A stretch of 64,000 nt of DNA from positions 620,001-684,000 of the forward strand of contig CAWBXD010000011.1 of the NCBI GenBank assembly GCA_963792705.1, read 5' to 3'. Each line of letters opens with the position of its first letter. Positions within the stretch are counted from its first letter, which is position 1. The notes under the pieces were generated by a model. That model made no database searches and was not told where the DNA came from. It saw only the letters and a list, made by a program, of their open reading frames with translations. This document shows, piece by piece, positions 17,489-26,825 of the stretch. This DNA is from JBBQVS01 sp963792705 (GTDB lineage Bacteria; Chloroflexota; Ktedonobacteria; Ktedonobacterales; Ktedonobacteraceae). Position numbers and translations under genes: made by a program.

Positions 17489-20152
17489 ATGATTCTTCTC
17501 GACCTCTTACTTAAGGCAACGCAAGGAACGCTTCATTCTATGGGTAAGCAGAACACGTTTGCTGGATTTAGCCATGATACGCGGCAGATTGTTCCAGGTG
17601 AATTGTTCGTAGCGGTACGTGGGGAACGAAGCAATGGGCATGATTATGTGCTTGCGGCACTGCTGGGTGGTGCAGGTGGACTGCTGGTAGAGGCGCGCGC
17701 TTTTCAAGCACTTGCCGAAGAGGTGCGGCAGCGACTAGAGGGTGCTGAAATTACAATGATTCTTGTTGAGGACACACGCTTGGCCTTGCAACAGTATGCA
17801 AGCTTTATTTTGCAACACTGGCATCCAACGGTTATAGGGGTCACAGGTAGCGTGGGTAAGACGAGTACAAAAGAGGCGATTGCGACGGTGCTGGCAAGCA
17901 AGTTTTCGACGTTTAGAAGTTGGCAAAACTATAATGACTTGCTGGGCATTCCGCTCTCGCTTGGCCGCCTTGAGGAGCATCATCAGTACGCGGTATTGGA
18001 GCTAGGTTGCGATCATCCAGGCGAGATAGCTGACCTGTGTAGAATTGTACAGCCACAAATTGGCGTGCTCACGCATATTAGTCCGGCACAATTGCAATAT
18101 TTTGGGACGCTGAAACGGCTGGCAAAAGAACTGGGAACACTTTTTACAAGTTTGCCAGAAGGTGGCTGCTTTTTTTATAACAACTTTGATCAGGCAATCT
18201 ATGATCTTCTCTTGCATCGCAATACGCCTCATGCACACAATGTTGCTCGTTATTCTTACCTCTCACATAACATGCCAACGTTTACAAAAGACGAGGCACC
18301 GCCGCCCGTCCAGGAAATAGAGGTGACATGGCAAGGGGTACGATGTCTCCTTTTAACAATGGAGTCGCCCACACCAGAAACACCAACGGTCTTTGAAACG
18401 AGGCTAGAAGCACGTTTGTTAGGTGAACATTCTGTACAAACACTGCTCGCAGCATATACGATTGGGCGTCATGTGGGTATGAGTCTCGCAGAGGTGGTGG
18501 CCGTACTGCCCAACATCTATCCACTCGCTGGACGACTAAACCCGTTGATGGGTATACAGAATGCAATGCTCCTTGATGATACGCATAACGCGACACCAGC
18601 GTCGGTAAGCGCAGGATTAAAAACACTACAGGCGTTGGCGTCTTCAAAAACGCAACGGATCGCGGTGTTAGGCGATATGCTGAGCCTCGGGGAGTATGCG
18701 GAAGAGGCGCATCGTAAAGTGGGACGTGAAGCGGCGGAACAAGCTGACTATCTGGTGCTGAAAGGGGAGTATGCGACACTCGTCGCGGAGGCAGCGCAAC
18801 AAGCCGGTTTGCCGCTTTCGCACATTACGATTACCTCCACACACGAAGACGCGGCACAGGCTGTACGGCATATTCTTGAGGAACACACCTCTTCTCAGAA
18901 TATCGTACTGATAAAAGGGTCTGAGGCAACACGTATGGAGCGTGTCACCGAACTACTGATGGCGGAACCGTGGAAAGCGGAAGAGCAATTGGTACGGCAG
19001 ACGCCAGCTTGGAAACAGATTGTAGTAGCGCGTGCGGAGCGTCCAACATGGGTGGAGATTGACTTGAACGCGATTGCAAACAACACACGGCGTATCAAGT
19101 CGATGGTGGGCGCGCAGGTACAGGTACTGATTAGTCTCAAGGCTGATGCCTATGGACATGGAGCGTTGAAGGTGGCACGAACGACCTTGAGTAATGGGGC
19201 GTCTATGCTGGGAGTGGCGACTCTGAGCGAGGCCACACCGTTGCGTGAAGGCGGAATTACCGCCCCAATCCTCGTTTTCGGCTATGTTCCTTTATGGCAG
19301 ATGCGCGAAGCAGTGCGTCAGGGAGTAACAGTAACACTATATAGTAGTGAGTCAGCACAGGCACTTTCACGGGCCGCCCTTGCGCTTGACGAAACGGTTA
19401 GGGTGCATGTGAAGGTCGATACAGGAATGGGACGTTTGGGCATACGCGAGGAGCAACTAGACGATATTGTAGCATTGGTGCGTGAAATCAAGGCGTTACC
19501 TGGACTTGTGCTTGAGGGATTGTATACGCATTTTGCGATGGCTGACGCGGAAGATAAGACGTATACTCGTGTGCAAGTAGAGCGATTTCAGCATGTACTG
19601 AGTACACTTGAGGCACAGGAACTACGCCCACCGCTTGTGCATGCTGCTAACAGTGCCGCGACCTTGAGTACACCAGAGGCATGGTTTGATATGGTGCGTC
19701 CGGGTATCGCAATTTATGGACTGGACCCGTCAGCAGAGGTGCGGGTACCAGCAGGATTTCGACCTGCGTTAACCTTCAAAACGCAGGTGGCGCAGGTCAA
19801 AATGGTGCCAGCAGGCGAGTGCATCAGCTACGGATGTACCTTTACGACTAAACGTCCTACCAGAGTAGCAGTGCTGCCTGTAGGCTACGCTGATGGCTTT
19901 CGGCGCAGCCCGAACAATTGGGGTTCGGTCTTGATTCATGGACAAGAGGCACCCCTGCTTGGACGAGTGTGTATGGATCAGTGCATGGTTGATGTGACTG
20001 ACATTCTACACACACGGATGGGCGATGAAGTAGTGTTGATTGGGCACCAAGGAGACGCCACGCTTACTGCAGAAAAGGTGGCGGAACGTCTCGGCACAAT
20101 TAACTATGAGGTGGTAGCTGAGATTTTGGCGCGTGTACCACGCGTGGATTAG
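17489..20152 (+). CDS. Fusion of MurF ligase and alanine racemase
   Basis: One 887-residue chain joins two peptidoglycan precursor enzymes. Residues 1 to about 500 are MurF (UDP-MurNAc-tripeptide:D-Ala-D-Ala ligase), with the Mur ligase P-loop GVTGSVGKTSTKEA at about 117-130 and LDDTHNATPASVSAGL in the central and C-terminal domains. Residues about 517-887 are alanine racemase (Alr), with the PLP lysine K551 in LKADAYGHG, SYGCTFTTK and LPVGYADGF. Alr makes the D-Ala that Ddl joins and MurF adds. No stop or start signal separates the halves. Such fusions are known in other phyla, for example Bacteroidota. Confidence 0.95.
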   Translation: MILLDLLLKATQGTLHSMGKQNTFAGFSHDTRQIVPGELFVAVRGERSNGHDYVLAALLGGAGGLLVEARAFQALAEEVRQRLEGAEITMILVEDTRLALQQYASFILQHWHPTVIGVTGSVGKTSTKEAIATVLASKFSTFRSWQNYNDLLGIPLSLGRLEEHHQYAVLELGCDHPGEIADLCRIVQPQIGVLTHISPAQLQYFGTLKRLAKELGTLFTSLPEGGCFFYNNFDQAIYDLLLHRNTPHAHNVARYSYLSHNMPTFTKDEAPPPVQEIEVTWQGVRCLLLTMESPTPETPTVFETRLEARLLGEHSVQTLLAAYTIGRHVGMSLAEVVAVLPNIYPLAGRLNPLMGIQNAMLLDDTHNATPASVSAGLKTLQALASSKTQRIAVLGDMLSLGEYAEEAHRKVGREAAEQADYLVLKGEYATLVAEAAQQAGLPLSHITITSTHEDAAQAVRHILEEHTSSQNIVLIKGSEATRMERVTELLMAEPWKAEEQLVRQTPAWKQIVVARAERPTWVEIDLNAIANNTRRIKSMVGAQVQVLISLKADAYGHGALKVARTTLSNGASMLGVATLSEATPLREGGITAPILVFGYVPLWQMREAVRQGVTVTLYSSESAQALSRAALALDETVRVHVKVDTGMGRLGIREEQLDDIVALVREIKALPGLVLEGLYTHFAMADAEDKTYTRVQVERFQHVLSTLEAQELRPPLVHAANSAATLSTPEAWFDMVRPGIAIYGLDPSAEVRVPAGFRPALTFKTQVAQVKMVPAGECISYGCTFTTKRPTRVAVLPVGYADGFRRSPNNWGSVLIHGQEAPLLGRVCMDQCMVDVTDILHTRMGDEVVLIGHQGDATLTAEKVAERLGTINYEVVAEILARVPRVD

Positions 20153-20233
20153 AGAAAAATTGTCACACTGCAACTATCGCTTGCGCCGCTTCGTAACAAA
20201 AGCAACGGTTACACAAATTGCAAGAGGACAACG

Positions 20234-21214
20234 ATGCAAGAAGAGACACTTGAGAAGATAGAGACACAAACAGCACTTCAAAAGCCACAAACCACTGCGG
20301 TGGTCATCGCCAATCCAACCTCAGGAAGCTACACACAGAACAGGCTACAGATAGAGGAAACAATTGAGTATTTACGAAAGAACGGCTGGCAAGCTGACTT
20401 GTGCTTGACAAGAGCGGCAGGGGATGCGCGCAAAATTGCACGTGAGGCGGTTGAACAACATATTTCGGTTGTGGTCGCAGTCGGTGGCGATGGCACGATC
20501 AATGAAGTTATTCAGGAATTGGCGAATAGCGAGACAGCTCTAGGTGTTCTTCCAAGTGGCACAGTCAATGTATGGGCACGCGAGACAGGAATTCCTTTGG
20601 ATAATGCGGGAGCACGCGAGGTATTGTTGCGTGGTCGTACTCGAACTATTGACCTGGGGCAGATGGGAGACCGCTATTTTCTGCTTATGGCAGGTCTCGG
20701 CTTCGATGGTGAGGTGACGAAAGCAGTCGAGAAAAAATCAGTAAAACGCTTTGGTGTACTTGGGTATTTCTTTGTTGGCGCATGGCTTGGGCTTGGCTAC
20801 CCCAGTTTTCGCGTAACCATTCAAACGGGCGAGCGTGTCATTCGCACAACTGCAATACAAATTATCATTGGCAATACGCAGTTGTACGCAGGAGCGATTA
20901 AGTACACGTGGCAGGCTCAGTGTGATGATGGGCTGCTTGATGTCTGTATCTTACGCAAACAAAACGCGTTTGGACGCATTGCGATTGCGATAGATTTCCT
21001 GTTGCGGCGCGAGCAACGTCGAAATTGGGTACAGTATGAGACATTTAAGGATATAAAGATACGTACACGTCGTCGGGTCGCTATGCAGATCGACGGTGAT
21101 TTAGCAGGAGAGACTACGCGCAGTTTTCCCCCAGTCACATTTTGCGTCGCCGCCGACGCCCTCAAGGTGATTGTTCCACACGAGGTGCCAGAAGGGTTGT
21201 TTTCAAAACCGTAG
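20234..21214 (+). CDS. Diacylglycerol kinase family (YegS/DgkB-like) lipid kinase
   Basis: A 326-residue protein of the diacylglycerol/sphingosine kinase catalytic family. It has the nucleotide-binding AVGGDGTINEVIQEL motif near residues 82-96, LGVLPSGTVNVWAR, and the later LMAGLGFDGEV and QIDGD elements. It probably phosphorylates a membrane lipid using ATP. The gene lies 81 bases after murF-alr on the same strand. It could equally be a YegS-type phosphatidylglycerol kinase; the substrate cannot be told. Confidence 0.88.
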   Translation: MQEETLEKIETQTALQKPQTTAVVIANPTSGSYTQNRLQIEETIEYLRKNGWQADLCLTRAAGDARKIAREAVEQHISVVVAVGGDGTINEVIQELANSETALGVLPSGTVNVWARETGIPLDNAGAREVLLRGRTRTIDLGQMGDRYFLLMAGLGFDGEVTKAVEKKSVKRFGVLGYFFVGAWLGLGYPSFRVTIQTGERVIRTTAIQIIIGNTQLYAGAIKYTWQAQCDDGLLDVCILRKQNAFGRIAIAIDFLLRREQRRNWVQYETFKDIKIRTRRRVAMQIDGDLAGETTRSFPPVTFCVAADALKVIVPHEVPEGLFSKP

Positions 21215-21317
21215 CTATAGCGAGGGTTTACCCTACATCTTCATACAACATCGACGTTGCTTTTATCTGCTCTTTTTCGTATCATTACTATAGGTCAAGA
21301 GAAGATGAGGAAACGTT

Positions 21318-23072
21318 ATGGTACAGGCTATCTTACAGAATCAACAACGCCGTATGTTACAAGAGGAACGGCGCATCGCAAGCCAGTTGCAGGCATGTCT
21401 TGTTGGGTTCGAGGGCGCGGATGCTTACGCGACCACGTTGCGCCAAGTGACGAATGCATTAGACGATCTTTTTCTGCTTGTTATTGTTGGCGAATTCAAC
21501 GCTGGAAAATCTGCTTGTATCAATGCGCTTCTGCGTAGCGAGGTTTTGGAAGAGGGCGTTGTTCCGACAACTCATCAGGTGACGATTGTACGTTATGGGC
21601 AGCAGAATGTGCAACATCAGATTGAGCAAAATGTTTTAGAGATTGAGAATAACGCTGAGTTCTTGCGCGATATCAGTATTGTCGATACTCCCGGTGTGAA
21701 TGCAGTATTGCGCGAACACGAACAGTTGACCGAAGAATTTGTGCCACGCAGCGACCTTATCCTTTTTATTACCTCGGTTGACCGACCATTTACGCAGAGC
21801 GAACGCATGTTTATGGAGCGCATTCGTACATGGGGCAAGAAGGTTGTTGTTGTTCTTAACAAAATTGACATCCTACGCACCCAAGCAGCACTTGAGGAAG
21901 TGCTGGCCTTTGTGCGCGACAACTGCAAAAACTTACTGGGCTTCCAACCTGAAATCTTTCCAGTTTCCGCGTTATTAGCACAGCGTGCCCTTACAGCAAC
22001 TGGGCAGGAAACGCTGCAATTATGGGAAAGAAGCCGTTTTGGGAAGCTTGAAGAGTATTTATTCCACACGTTAGATGAAGCCGAACGTATTCGCCTTAAA
22101 TTGCTGAGTCCGCTCGGTGTGATGCAACGTTTGCTGAATGAGACACGTTCCTCGGTTGAGCAACGGGCAGAATTGCTGGCGGAGGATGCGCGAACGGTTG
22201 GGGCGATTGAGGAACAGTTGCGACTCTACCGCGAGGATATGGAGACCAATTTCGCGCATCGTCTGGGCGAAATCGAGAATATCATCCTGGACATGCGTGG
22301 ACGAGGCGATCACTTTTTTGATGAGACTATTCGTCTTGGTCGCATTCTCGATCTGGTACAGGGTGAACGCTTACGTGAAGAGTTTGACCGCGATGTTATT
22401 GGGGATAGTGCGGCGCGTATCGAGCACGCGGTACAAGAGCTGATTGATTGGCTTGTGCAAAATGAGCATCGCCTCTGGCAAGATGTGATGGAGTACCTGG
22501 ACCGTCGTCGTCAGGTGAGTGTACGCCGTGACGATGAGATGATCGGGTCCGTCTCGCGTCAGTTTGATTACAACCGTCGCACGCTCCTTCAATCCGTAGC
22601 ACGTACAGCGGCAAGTATTGTGCAGACATATGATCGACAGGCTGAGGCGATAGAGTTATCACAAGATATGCGGAGTGCGGTAGCTCAGGCGGCTATCGCG
22701 GGTGCTGGTGGTATTGGTCTAGGCGCGGCTATTGTGGCCTTTGTTGGAACAGCCGCAGCCGATGTAACGGGTATTCTCGCGGGCGTGGTACTGTTGGGGC
22801 TAGGACTATACATCATTCCAGCACGACGCAAACGGGCGAAAGAGGACTTCAATACTAAGATGCAAGAACTGCGGACGCGCTTACATGCAGCTATGCAGGA
22901 GCAGTTCAAGAAGGAACTGAACAATGCGCTTACGCGTGTACAAGATGCGATAGCACCGTATACGAGGTTTGTACGGGCCGAGCAAAAAAAGACTCAGGCG
23001 ATGCAAGAGCAGGTGCTGCAACTGGATAACGCACTGGTTACACTCAAGAACGAGATCGAACTGGTGAAATAA
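21318..23072 (+). CDS. Dynamin-like GTPase
   Basis: A 584-residue bacterial dynamin-like protein. G1 is GEFNAGKS (about residues 57-64), G2 a Thr in PTTHQVT, G3 DTPGVN and G4 LNKID. A long helical stalk with coiled-coil character follows. A glycine/alanine-rich hydrophobic stretch near residues 458-504 probably inserts in the membrane, as the paddle region does in other bacterial dynamins. A final helical section ends the chain. Known relatives remodel or protect membranes, often as pairs; only one copy is seen here. A terminator hairpin overlaps the stop codon. Confidence 0.88.
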   Translation: MVQAILQNQQRRMLQEERRIASQLQACLVGFEGADAYATTLRQVTNALDDLFLLVIVGEFNAGKSACINALLRSEVLEEGVVPTTHQVTIVRYGQQNVQHQIEQNVLEIENNAEFLRDISIVDTPGVNAVLREHEQLTEEFVPRSDLILFITSVDRPFTQSERMFMERIRTWGKKVVVVLNKIDILRTQAALEEVLAFVRDNCKNLLGFQPEIFPVSALLAQRALTATGQETLQLWERSRFGKLEEYLFHTLDEAERIRLKLLSPLGVMQRLLNETRSSVEQRAELLAEDARTVGAIEEQLRLYREDMETNFAHRLGEIENIILDMRGRGDHFFDETIRLGRILDLVQGERLREEFDRDVIGDSAARIEHAVQELIDWLVQNEHRLWQDVMEYLDRRRQVSVRRDDEMIGSVSRQFDYNRRTLLQSVARTAASIVQTYDRQAEAIELSQDMRSAVAQAAIAGAGGIGLGAAIVAFVGTAAADVTGILAGVVLLGLGLYIIPARRKRAKEDFNTKMQELRTRLHAAMQEQFKKELNNALTRVQDAIAPYTRFVRAEQKKTQAMQEQVLQLDNALVTLKNEIELVK

Positions 23073-23124
23073 CTAGACATTGGGCCGGCTGCGACATGTC
23101 GCAGAGCACCCAATGTCTAGTTAT
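23069..23124. terminator. Terminator between convergent genes
   Basis: Perfect 16-bp outer arms (23069-23084, 23109-23124) enclose an inner perfect palindrome CTGCGACATGTCGCAG at 23089-23104. The left arm contains the stop codon of the GTPase gene. The minus-strand gene ends four bases to the right. Confidence 0.8.
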
Positions 23125-23128
23125 CCTG

Positions 23129-23518
23129 TTATCCATTTAGATTGAACACGACGTTAATAAGAAGAATGACCACGGCACCAGCACCAAACGCGGCCAAACC
23201 TACAAACCCCGAACCTGAAGTACTGACTACTCCTGTTGACACGGAGAGAAGTGCGATTATCATTACAACGGAGACAATAGCGAGTGCAAGACGTTGCCCA
23301 GCGGAGATACGTACTTTACTTTGCGGTAAAACCTTGCCTTGTGGCCCTTGTGCCATACGCTGTGAGAGGCGCTGGGCGAAGGAGTCCATAAAGGCGTCGT
23401 CATATAGTGGTGGAGGCATACTCTGGCCTTGTGGTGGTATAGAATATTGTTGTGGTTGTGGTGGACCATCATATTGGGGACTGCCTGTATAGCTGCCGTA
23501 TGGTTGCTGTTCTTGCAT
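23129..23518 (-). CDS. Small membrane protein with Pro/Gln-rich N terminus
   Basis: An unknown protein of 129 residues. The first 50 residues are rich in Pro, Gln, Tyr and Gly, then comes a basic stretch, and the C-terminal 55 residues form two probable membrane helices (LALAIVSVVMIIALLSV and FVGLAAFGAGAVVILLINVV). ATG 23518 (MQEQQPYG) has AAGGA about 12 bases upstream; ATG 23554 is the alternative. The composition recalls the PBP N terminus in this window. The function is unknown. Confidence 0.6.
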   Translation of the reverse strand: MQEQQPYGSYTGSPQYDGPPQPQQYSIPPQGQSMPPPLYDDAFMDSFAQRLSQRMAQGPQGKVLPQSKVRISAGQRLALAIVSVVMIIALLSVSTGVVSTSGSGFVGLAAFGAGAVVILLINVVFNLNG

Positions 23519-23891
23519 AGTGTTTGGCGCATCCTTCCATGTGTATCTATACATGTATTTACAGGTAAGTTTTTTGCTCCAACTGTTCTATTTACGCGCC
23601 ATGTGATACAAGGTTGTATTCATCAAAAAATATACAGCCATTCGATTTTGTCCACATTCGCTTGACTTTTCAGTATCTTTACTATACCAACATGTAATAC
23701 TAGACAGTATAGTATGATTGCGTTATGATATATATGAGTTACTCATCGGATAGAAAAGATATGGCAACGACTTGCCTCGCTCTTGCTCTATTGTCGATAA
23801 AAATGACAAAATCTCTATGATGTGTTCGTTGGCATTGAATGACGCTGAACACGACTATTTAATATCTGCATCCTACAGTAGGAGTTCCAGT
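23519..23891. other. Divergent intergenic region
   Basis: AT-rich sequence with several TATA-like stretches near 23680-23740 that may hold promoters. Nothing else was seen. The frame of the downstream gene is open from 23772 but lacks a ribosome binding site there. Confidence 0.4.
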
Positions 23892-24350
23892 ATGTTTTCA
23901 GGACGCGTTACTTGGAGTCGTTTATGGTGGGTGGGACTAGTTGCCATTGGAGCCTCGCTTGTAGTCAATCTTTTGATTCGCGCTATTTCGATGGCAATCT
24001 TCAAGCTTCCAACAGATTTTACTCCCCTGAGTATTGGGCCAGTGGTCTTCTGGTCAATCATTGCCGGTGTTGGGGCTGTTGTTGTTTTCTGGCTCGTCGG
24101 TCGCTTCTCGCGTAATCCCGCACAACTTTATTTGATTATTGGTTTCCTGGTCTATATTGCCACCTTTTACCCGGACTGGTTCATCATTGGTGGTGGCAGT
24201 CGTCCTTTTAAGGACACCACACCTTATACAGTTGGCACATTGATGTCTATGCATGCGGCAGAGGCCGTTATTATTCTCTGTATTTTGCTTCTGCTAGGAT
24301 TTCAAAAAACGTCGCCCACCGACGTAAAAAGTCCACCCCATTCAGTATAG
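23892..24350 (+). CDS. Four-helix membrane protein, DUF6069-like
   Basis: A hydrophobic protein of 152 residues with four predicted helices, beginning with a short basic segment and ending in a polar tail. The layout and GPVVFWSIIAGVGAVVVFWLV resemble the uncharacterised DUF6069 family; this assignment is from memory. The ATG at 23892 is chosen because GTAGGAG precedes it at about seven bases. The final residues (KSPPHSV) are encoded in the stem of the terminator. It stands alone between a divergent small membrane protein and a VOC gene. Confidence 0.6.
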   Translation: MFSGRVTWSRLWWVGLVAIGASLVVNLLIRAISMAIFKLPTDFTPLSIGPVVFWSIIAGVGAVVVFWLVGRFSRNPAQLYLIIGFLVYIATFYPDWFIIGGGSRPFKDTTPYTVGTLMSMHAAEAVIILCILLLLGFQKTSPTDVKSPPHSV

Positions 24351-24362
24351 GGTGGACTTTTT
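24326..24362 (+). terminator. Terminator overlapping the stop codon
   Basis: 13-bp arms (AAAAAGTCCACCC and complement) with an 11-base loop and a T-run. The TAG stop at 24348-24350 lies at the loop/3' arm boundary. Confidence 0.85.
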
Positions 24363-24492
24363 TCTTATACCTTCATTCCCAGTTAATCCGTAACGCTGCT
24401 GACATACTGTTGTCACTTCAGTGCTCTATACTTTGCTTGTAAGAACAAATTGTTGATTACATGATTGTTTAGAGTAGAGGAGAACAACAAAG

Positions 24493-24846
24493 ATGCTTAC
24501 TACGGGATTAAATTTTGTGATGATTCATGTGGCTGATGTAGATGAGGCGAAGAGTTTTTTCACGGAGAAGTTTGACCTTGAGGTGGATTTTCAGCAGCCG
24601 AACTTTGTGCAGTTCAAGTTGCCAGGAGGTAATGGGGCGGCGTTTGCGATTGGTAAGGGCGATACAACTCCTGATATCGGGACAGAGTTGTGGTGGTATG
24701 TCGAAAATATAGAGAAGGCACTTGCGACATTACAGCAACGCGGTGTGACAGCGAAGACGCCACTTACGAGTATGCCGTTCGGTCGCACCTTCTCTATAGA
24801 TGGTCCTGGCGGATATGTGTTGTATCTGTTGCAATTAGCTCAATAG
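24493..24846 (+). CDS. VOC family (glyoxalase/bleomycin resistance-like) protein
   Basis: A single vicinal-oxygen-chelate unit of 117 residues with two beta-alpha-beta-beta-beta modules: FVMIHVADVDEAKSFFTEKF at the N terminus and WYVENIEKALATLQQRGV in the second half, ending FSIDGPGGYVLYLLQ. Metal ligands are incomplete, so it may bind rather than convert its ligand. GAGGAG precedes the ATG. No neighbour hints at a substrate. Confidence 0.8.
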   Translation: MLTTGLNFVMIHVADVDEAKSFFTEKFDLEVDFQQPNFVQFKLPGGNGAAFAIGKGDTTPDIGTELWWYVENIEKALATLQQRGVTAKTPLTSMPFGRTFSIDGPGGYVLYLLQLAQ

Positions 24847-24851
24847 ACACC

Positions 24852-25110
24852 TCTGTACAGGTCTGATGATGCAGTTTAACAAATTGGGACGGATCTTTGT
24901 AGGGACCAATTCATCGCGTCCTCCTCGTTGGCGAGTGATTGCAACGAGGACGCGATGAATCGGTCCCTACAACAGATGTATCGGCATTTTTTCATCAAAC
25001 CGCATTATCACACCGTGTTGGCATCGTGTAGCGTTGGAGAGTATATAAATCTTTTCAGCATCCTCCAACATTGCAGATACTAACAAGGTGTGATACATCA
25101 GACATATACT
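24852..25110. repeat. Long composite inverted repeat with GTAGGGACC core, copy 2
   Basis: The core arms are 24897-24972 (one mismatch), with an inner CCTCGTTG/CAACGAGG pair. The outer arms are CTGTACAGGTCTGATGATG from 24854 and GGTGTGATACATCAGAC near 25090. The left flank (GATGATGCAGTTTAACAAAT) resembles the reverse complement of right flanks of other copies. This is the fullest copy in the window and fills the space between the VOC and DoxX genes. Confidence 0.75.
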
Positions 25111-25678
25111 ATGCGAGAAGGCGTAATAGGCGTGAATTGGGGAAGCGTCGTATTAGGATGCCGTCGATGCCGTATGTTCTACCGGCGGCAGCAAGGATGA
25201 AGGCAAGCGAGACAATAATGAGCATGTAGTTATGACCGATAGTATCAGCACCGCTACCACCCGCAACTAGAAGATTGACGACTGATTGTGCAATGGCTAG
25301 CGCACTTCCCAAACGAGTGAATAGGCCAAGCAGGAATGAGATGCCGACGGCAGCCTCGCCGAGCACGAGCAACCATGCGAAGAGTGATGCATGTGGAACA
25401 ACGGAACTTGTCAACCAGGATGCAATGCCGCTATTGATAGCTGTATGCACAAAACCACCATTAGGGCCGCCCATGATACGGCTGACAAGTCCTGGACCCG
25501 CTAGAAAGTTAGGGGAGAATTTGGCGTCTTTGCCGATGAAGGCACCACTTAACCAACTATAACTCGATAAGATGCGTAGTATTCCTAGCGCGACTGCCGC
25601 GCTTACCATCGTGGGAACGAGTATACGTGCGTTTGTCGTTCGATTTTGTGTTTGTGTCTCTCGTTTCGCGTCAATCAT
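25109..25678 (-). CDS. DoxX family membrane protein
   Basis: A 189-residue protein with four helices in the C-terminal 150 residues after a polar N terminus. VLGEAAVGISFLLGLFTRLGSALA is the DoxX/DoxD hallmark. Relatives include the small subunit of thiosulfate:quinone oxidoreductase and MauE-like proteins. No partner subunit is nearby, so the redox role is inferred only from family. The stop codon lies at the edge of the composite repeat. Confidence 0.85.
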   Translation of the reverse strand: MIDAKRETQTQNRTTNARILVPTMVSAAVALGILRILSSYSWLSGAFIGKDAKFSPNFLAGPGLVSRIMGGPNGGFVHTAINSGIASWLTSSVVPHASLFAWLLVLGEAAVGISFLLGLFTRLGSALAIAQSVVNLLVAGGSGADTIGHNYMLIIVSLAFILAAAGRTYGIDGILIRRFPNSRLLRLLA

Positions 25679-25818
25679 AAAAGCAATAAACCTCCGTCAT
25701 GTGGGTGTTGAATATACGCATTTTTGAGCGCATACGATAGAAATCTATGCTACACATAAATCTATATTTCGCACGCACACGTTCGACAAAAGGTTACAAG
25801 CTCTTTTTATTTAAAAGG

Positions 25819-26142
25819 TTATTTATCATGGTTGTGCTTCTTACGAGAGAGTACGCTGAATCTACCAATGCCGAGCACTTTGCCTGCGCTGCCGATGCTT
25901 AAAATGCTGCCAACGCTGCCAATGCTGAGGATACAGCCCGTACTACCGATACTGAGAATGCTTCCTGCACTACCAATACTCATAAGACTACCAGCACCGC
26001 CAACACTGAGAATGCTTCCTGCACTAAAGAGGCTCCATAGGCTGAGAAAGCTGGCGATACTGTTATTGCTACCATAGGAAAATGTGGAGGATTGCCATAG
26101 TTTTTGGGGTATTGGCATTTCGTTTGTGTCTGTTTTGCTCAT
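25819..26142 (-). CDS. Protein with six tandem nine-residue repeats
   Basis: An unknown protein of 107 residues. After a polar start (residues 1-40), about six nine-residue units of the form AGSILSIGS run in tandem (variants begin AG, TG or VG). A basic tail with RKKHNHDK ends it. The regular small/hydrophobic alternation suggests a beta-solenoid or a stacked glycine-zipper structure. There is no signal peptide. The unit is mirrored in the DNA as 27-base repeats, so copy number may vary. Confidence 0.6.
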   Translation of the reverse strand: MSKTDTNEMPIPQKLWQSSTFSYGSNNSIASFLSLWSLFSAGSILSVGGAGSLMSIGSAGSILSIGSTGCILSIGSVGSILSIGSAGKVLGIGRFSVLSRKKHNHDK

Positions 26143-26251
26143 AGTATATACACATCCTTTTTGTTCTTAAGTATAACATTTTCAAGGAAGATATGTAACA
26201 TATATATTTTATAGCACAAGCTTGGTCATTTGTATCTCTTCACAACAAGGT

Positions 26252-26749
26252 TTACACGGAGCGTTGCAAAAAGTTCCTTGCCATATAGAGGGCAGCAATT
26301 ACACGCGCATCTAGTAAAGCACCTGATGCGATCAACGTTTCAAATGTTGCTAATGGAATTGGTTGTATTTGGATGGGATAGTCTTCATCGTCCTCTAAAA
26401 CGCTAGGAGTAAGAGCACGAGCTAGATAGACGAAACTACGCACCTTCAGGTACTTCGAGAACGGTCGGAGTTCACCAAGAAAATCAATGCGTCCTGGAGC
26501 ATAACCTATTTCCTCTTGTAGTTCACGTGAGACAGTCCCCTCTTGTGGCTCATTCAGTTCGATAGAGCCTGTTGGCACGATGAGGGTTAGCGTACTAAAG
26601 GCTGGGGAGGGTTCTGTGATGAAGATAACCTCTCCCTCAGCTGTGAGAGGCACAATTAAAACCTCATCATCTTTCACCTGCACAAACTCTGAGTTGTGTT
26701 CATCCTGGCGAATTGAGAAATATTCTCCCTGGTAAAGCGTTTTATCCAT
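26252..26749 (-). CDS. NUDIX hydrolase
   Basis: A 165-residue NUDIX protein. The Nudix box GSIELNEPQEGTVSRELQEEIGY fits Gx5Ex7REUXEEXGU at about residues 70-90, so the metal-binding glutamates are present. The surroundings resemble ADP-ribose pyrophosphatase-type members. The ATG at 26749 (MDKTLYQGEYFSI) is preferred over the GTG at 26764, which lacks a site. It lies just after the ABC exporter operon on the same strand. Confidence 0.85.
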   Translation of the reverse strand: MDKTLYQGEYFSIRQDEHNSEFVQVKDDEVLIVPLTAEGEVIFITEPSPAFSTLTLIVPTGSIELNEPQEGTVSRELQEEIGYAPGRIDFLGELRPFSKYLKVRSFVYLARALTPSVLEDDEDYPIQIQPIPLATFETLIASGALLDARVIAALYMARNFLQRSV

Positions 26750-26825
26750 AATGTGAGTAAGCACCTTTCATAGCAAACAAGGGCGTTCCCAATAAACGCC
26801 CTTGTTCCCATCTGGTTTCGATACC

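Noticed and set aside
18282..18779. 165-residue frame antisense to murF
   Set aside because: Proline-rich shadow of the MurF frame without independent support.
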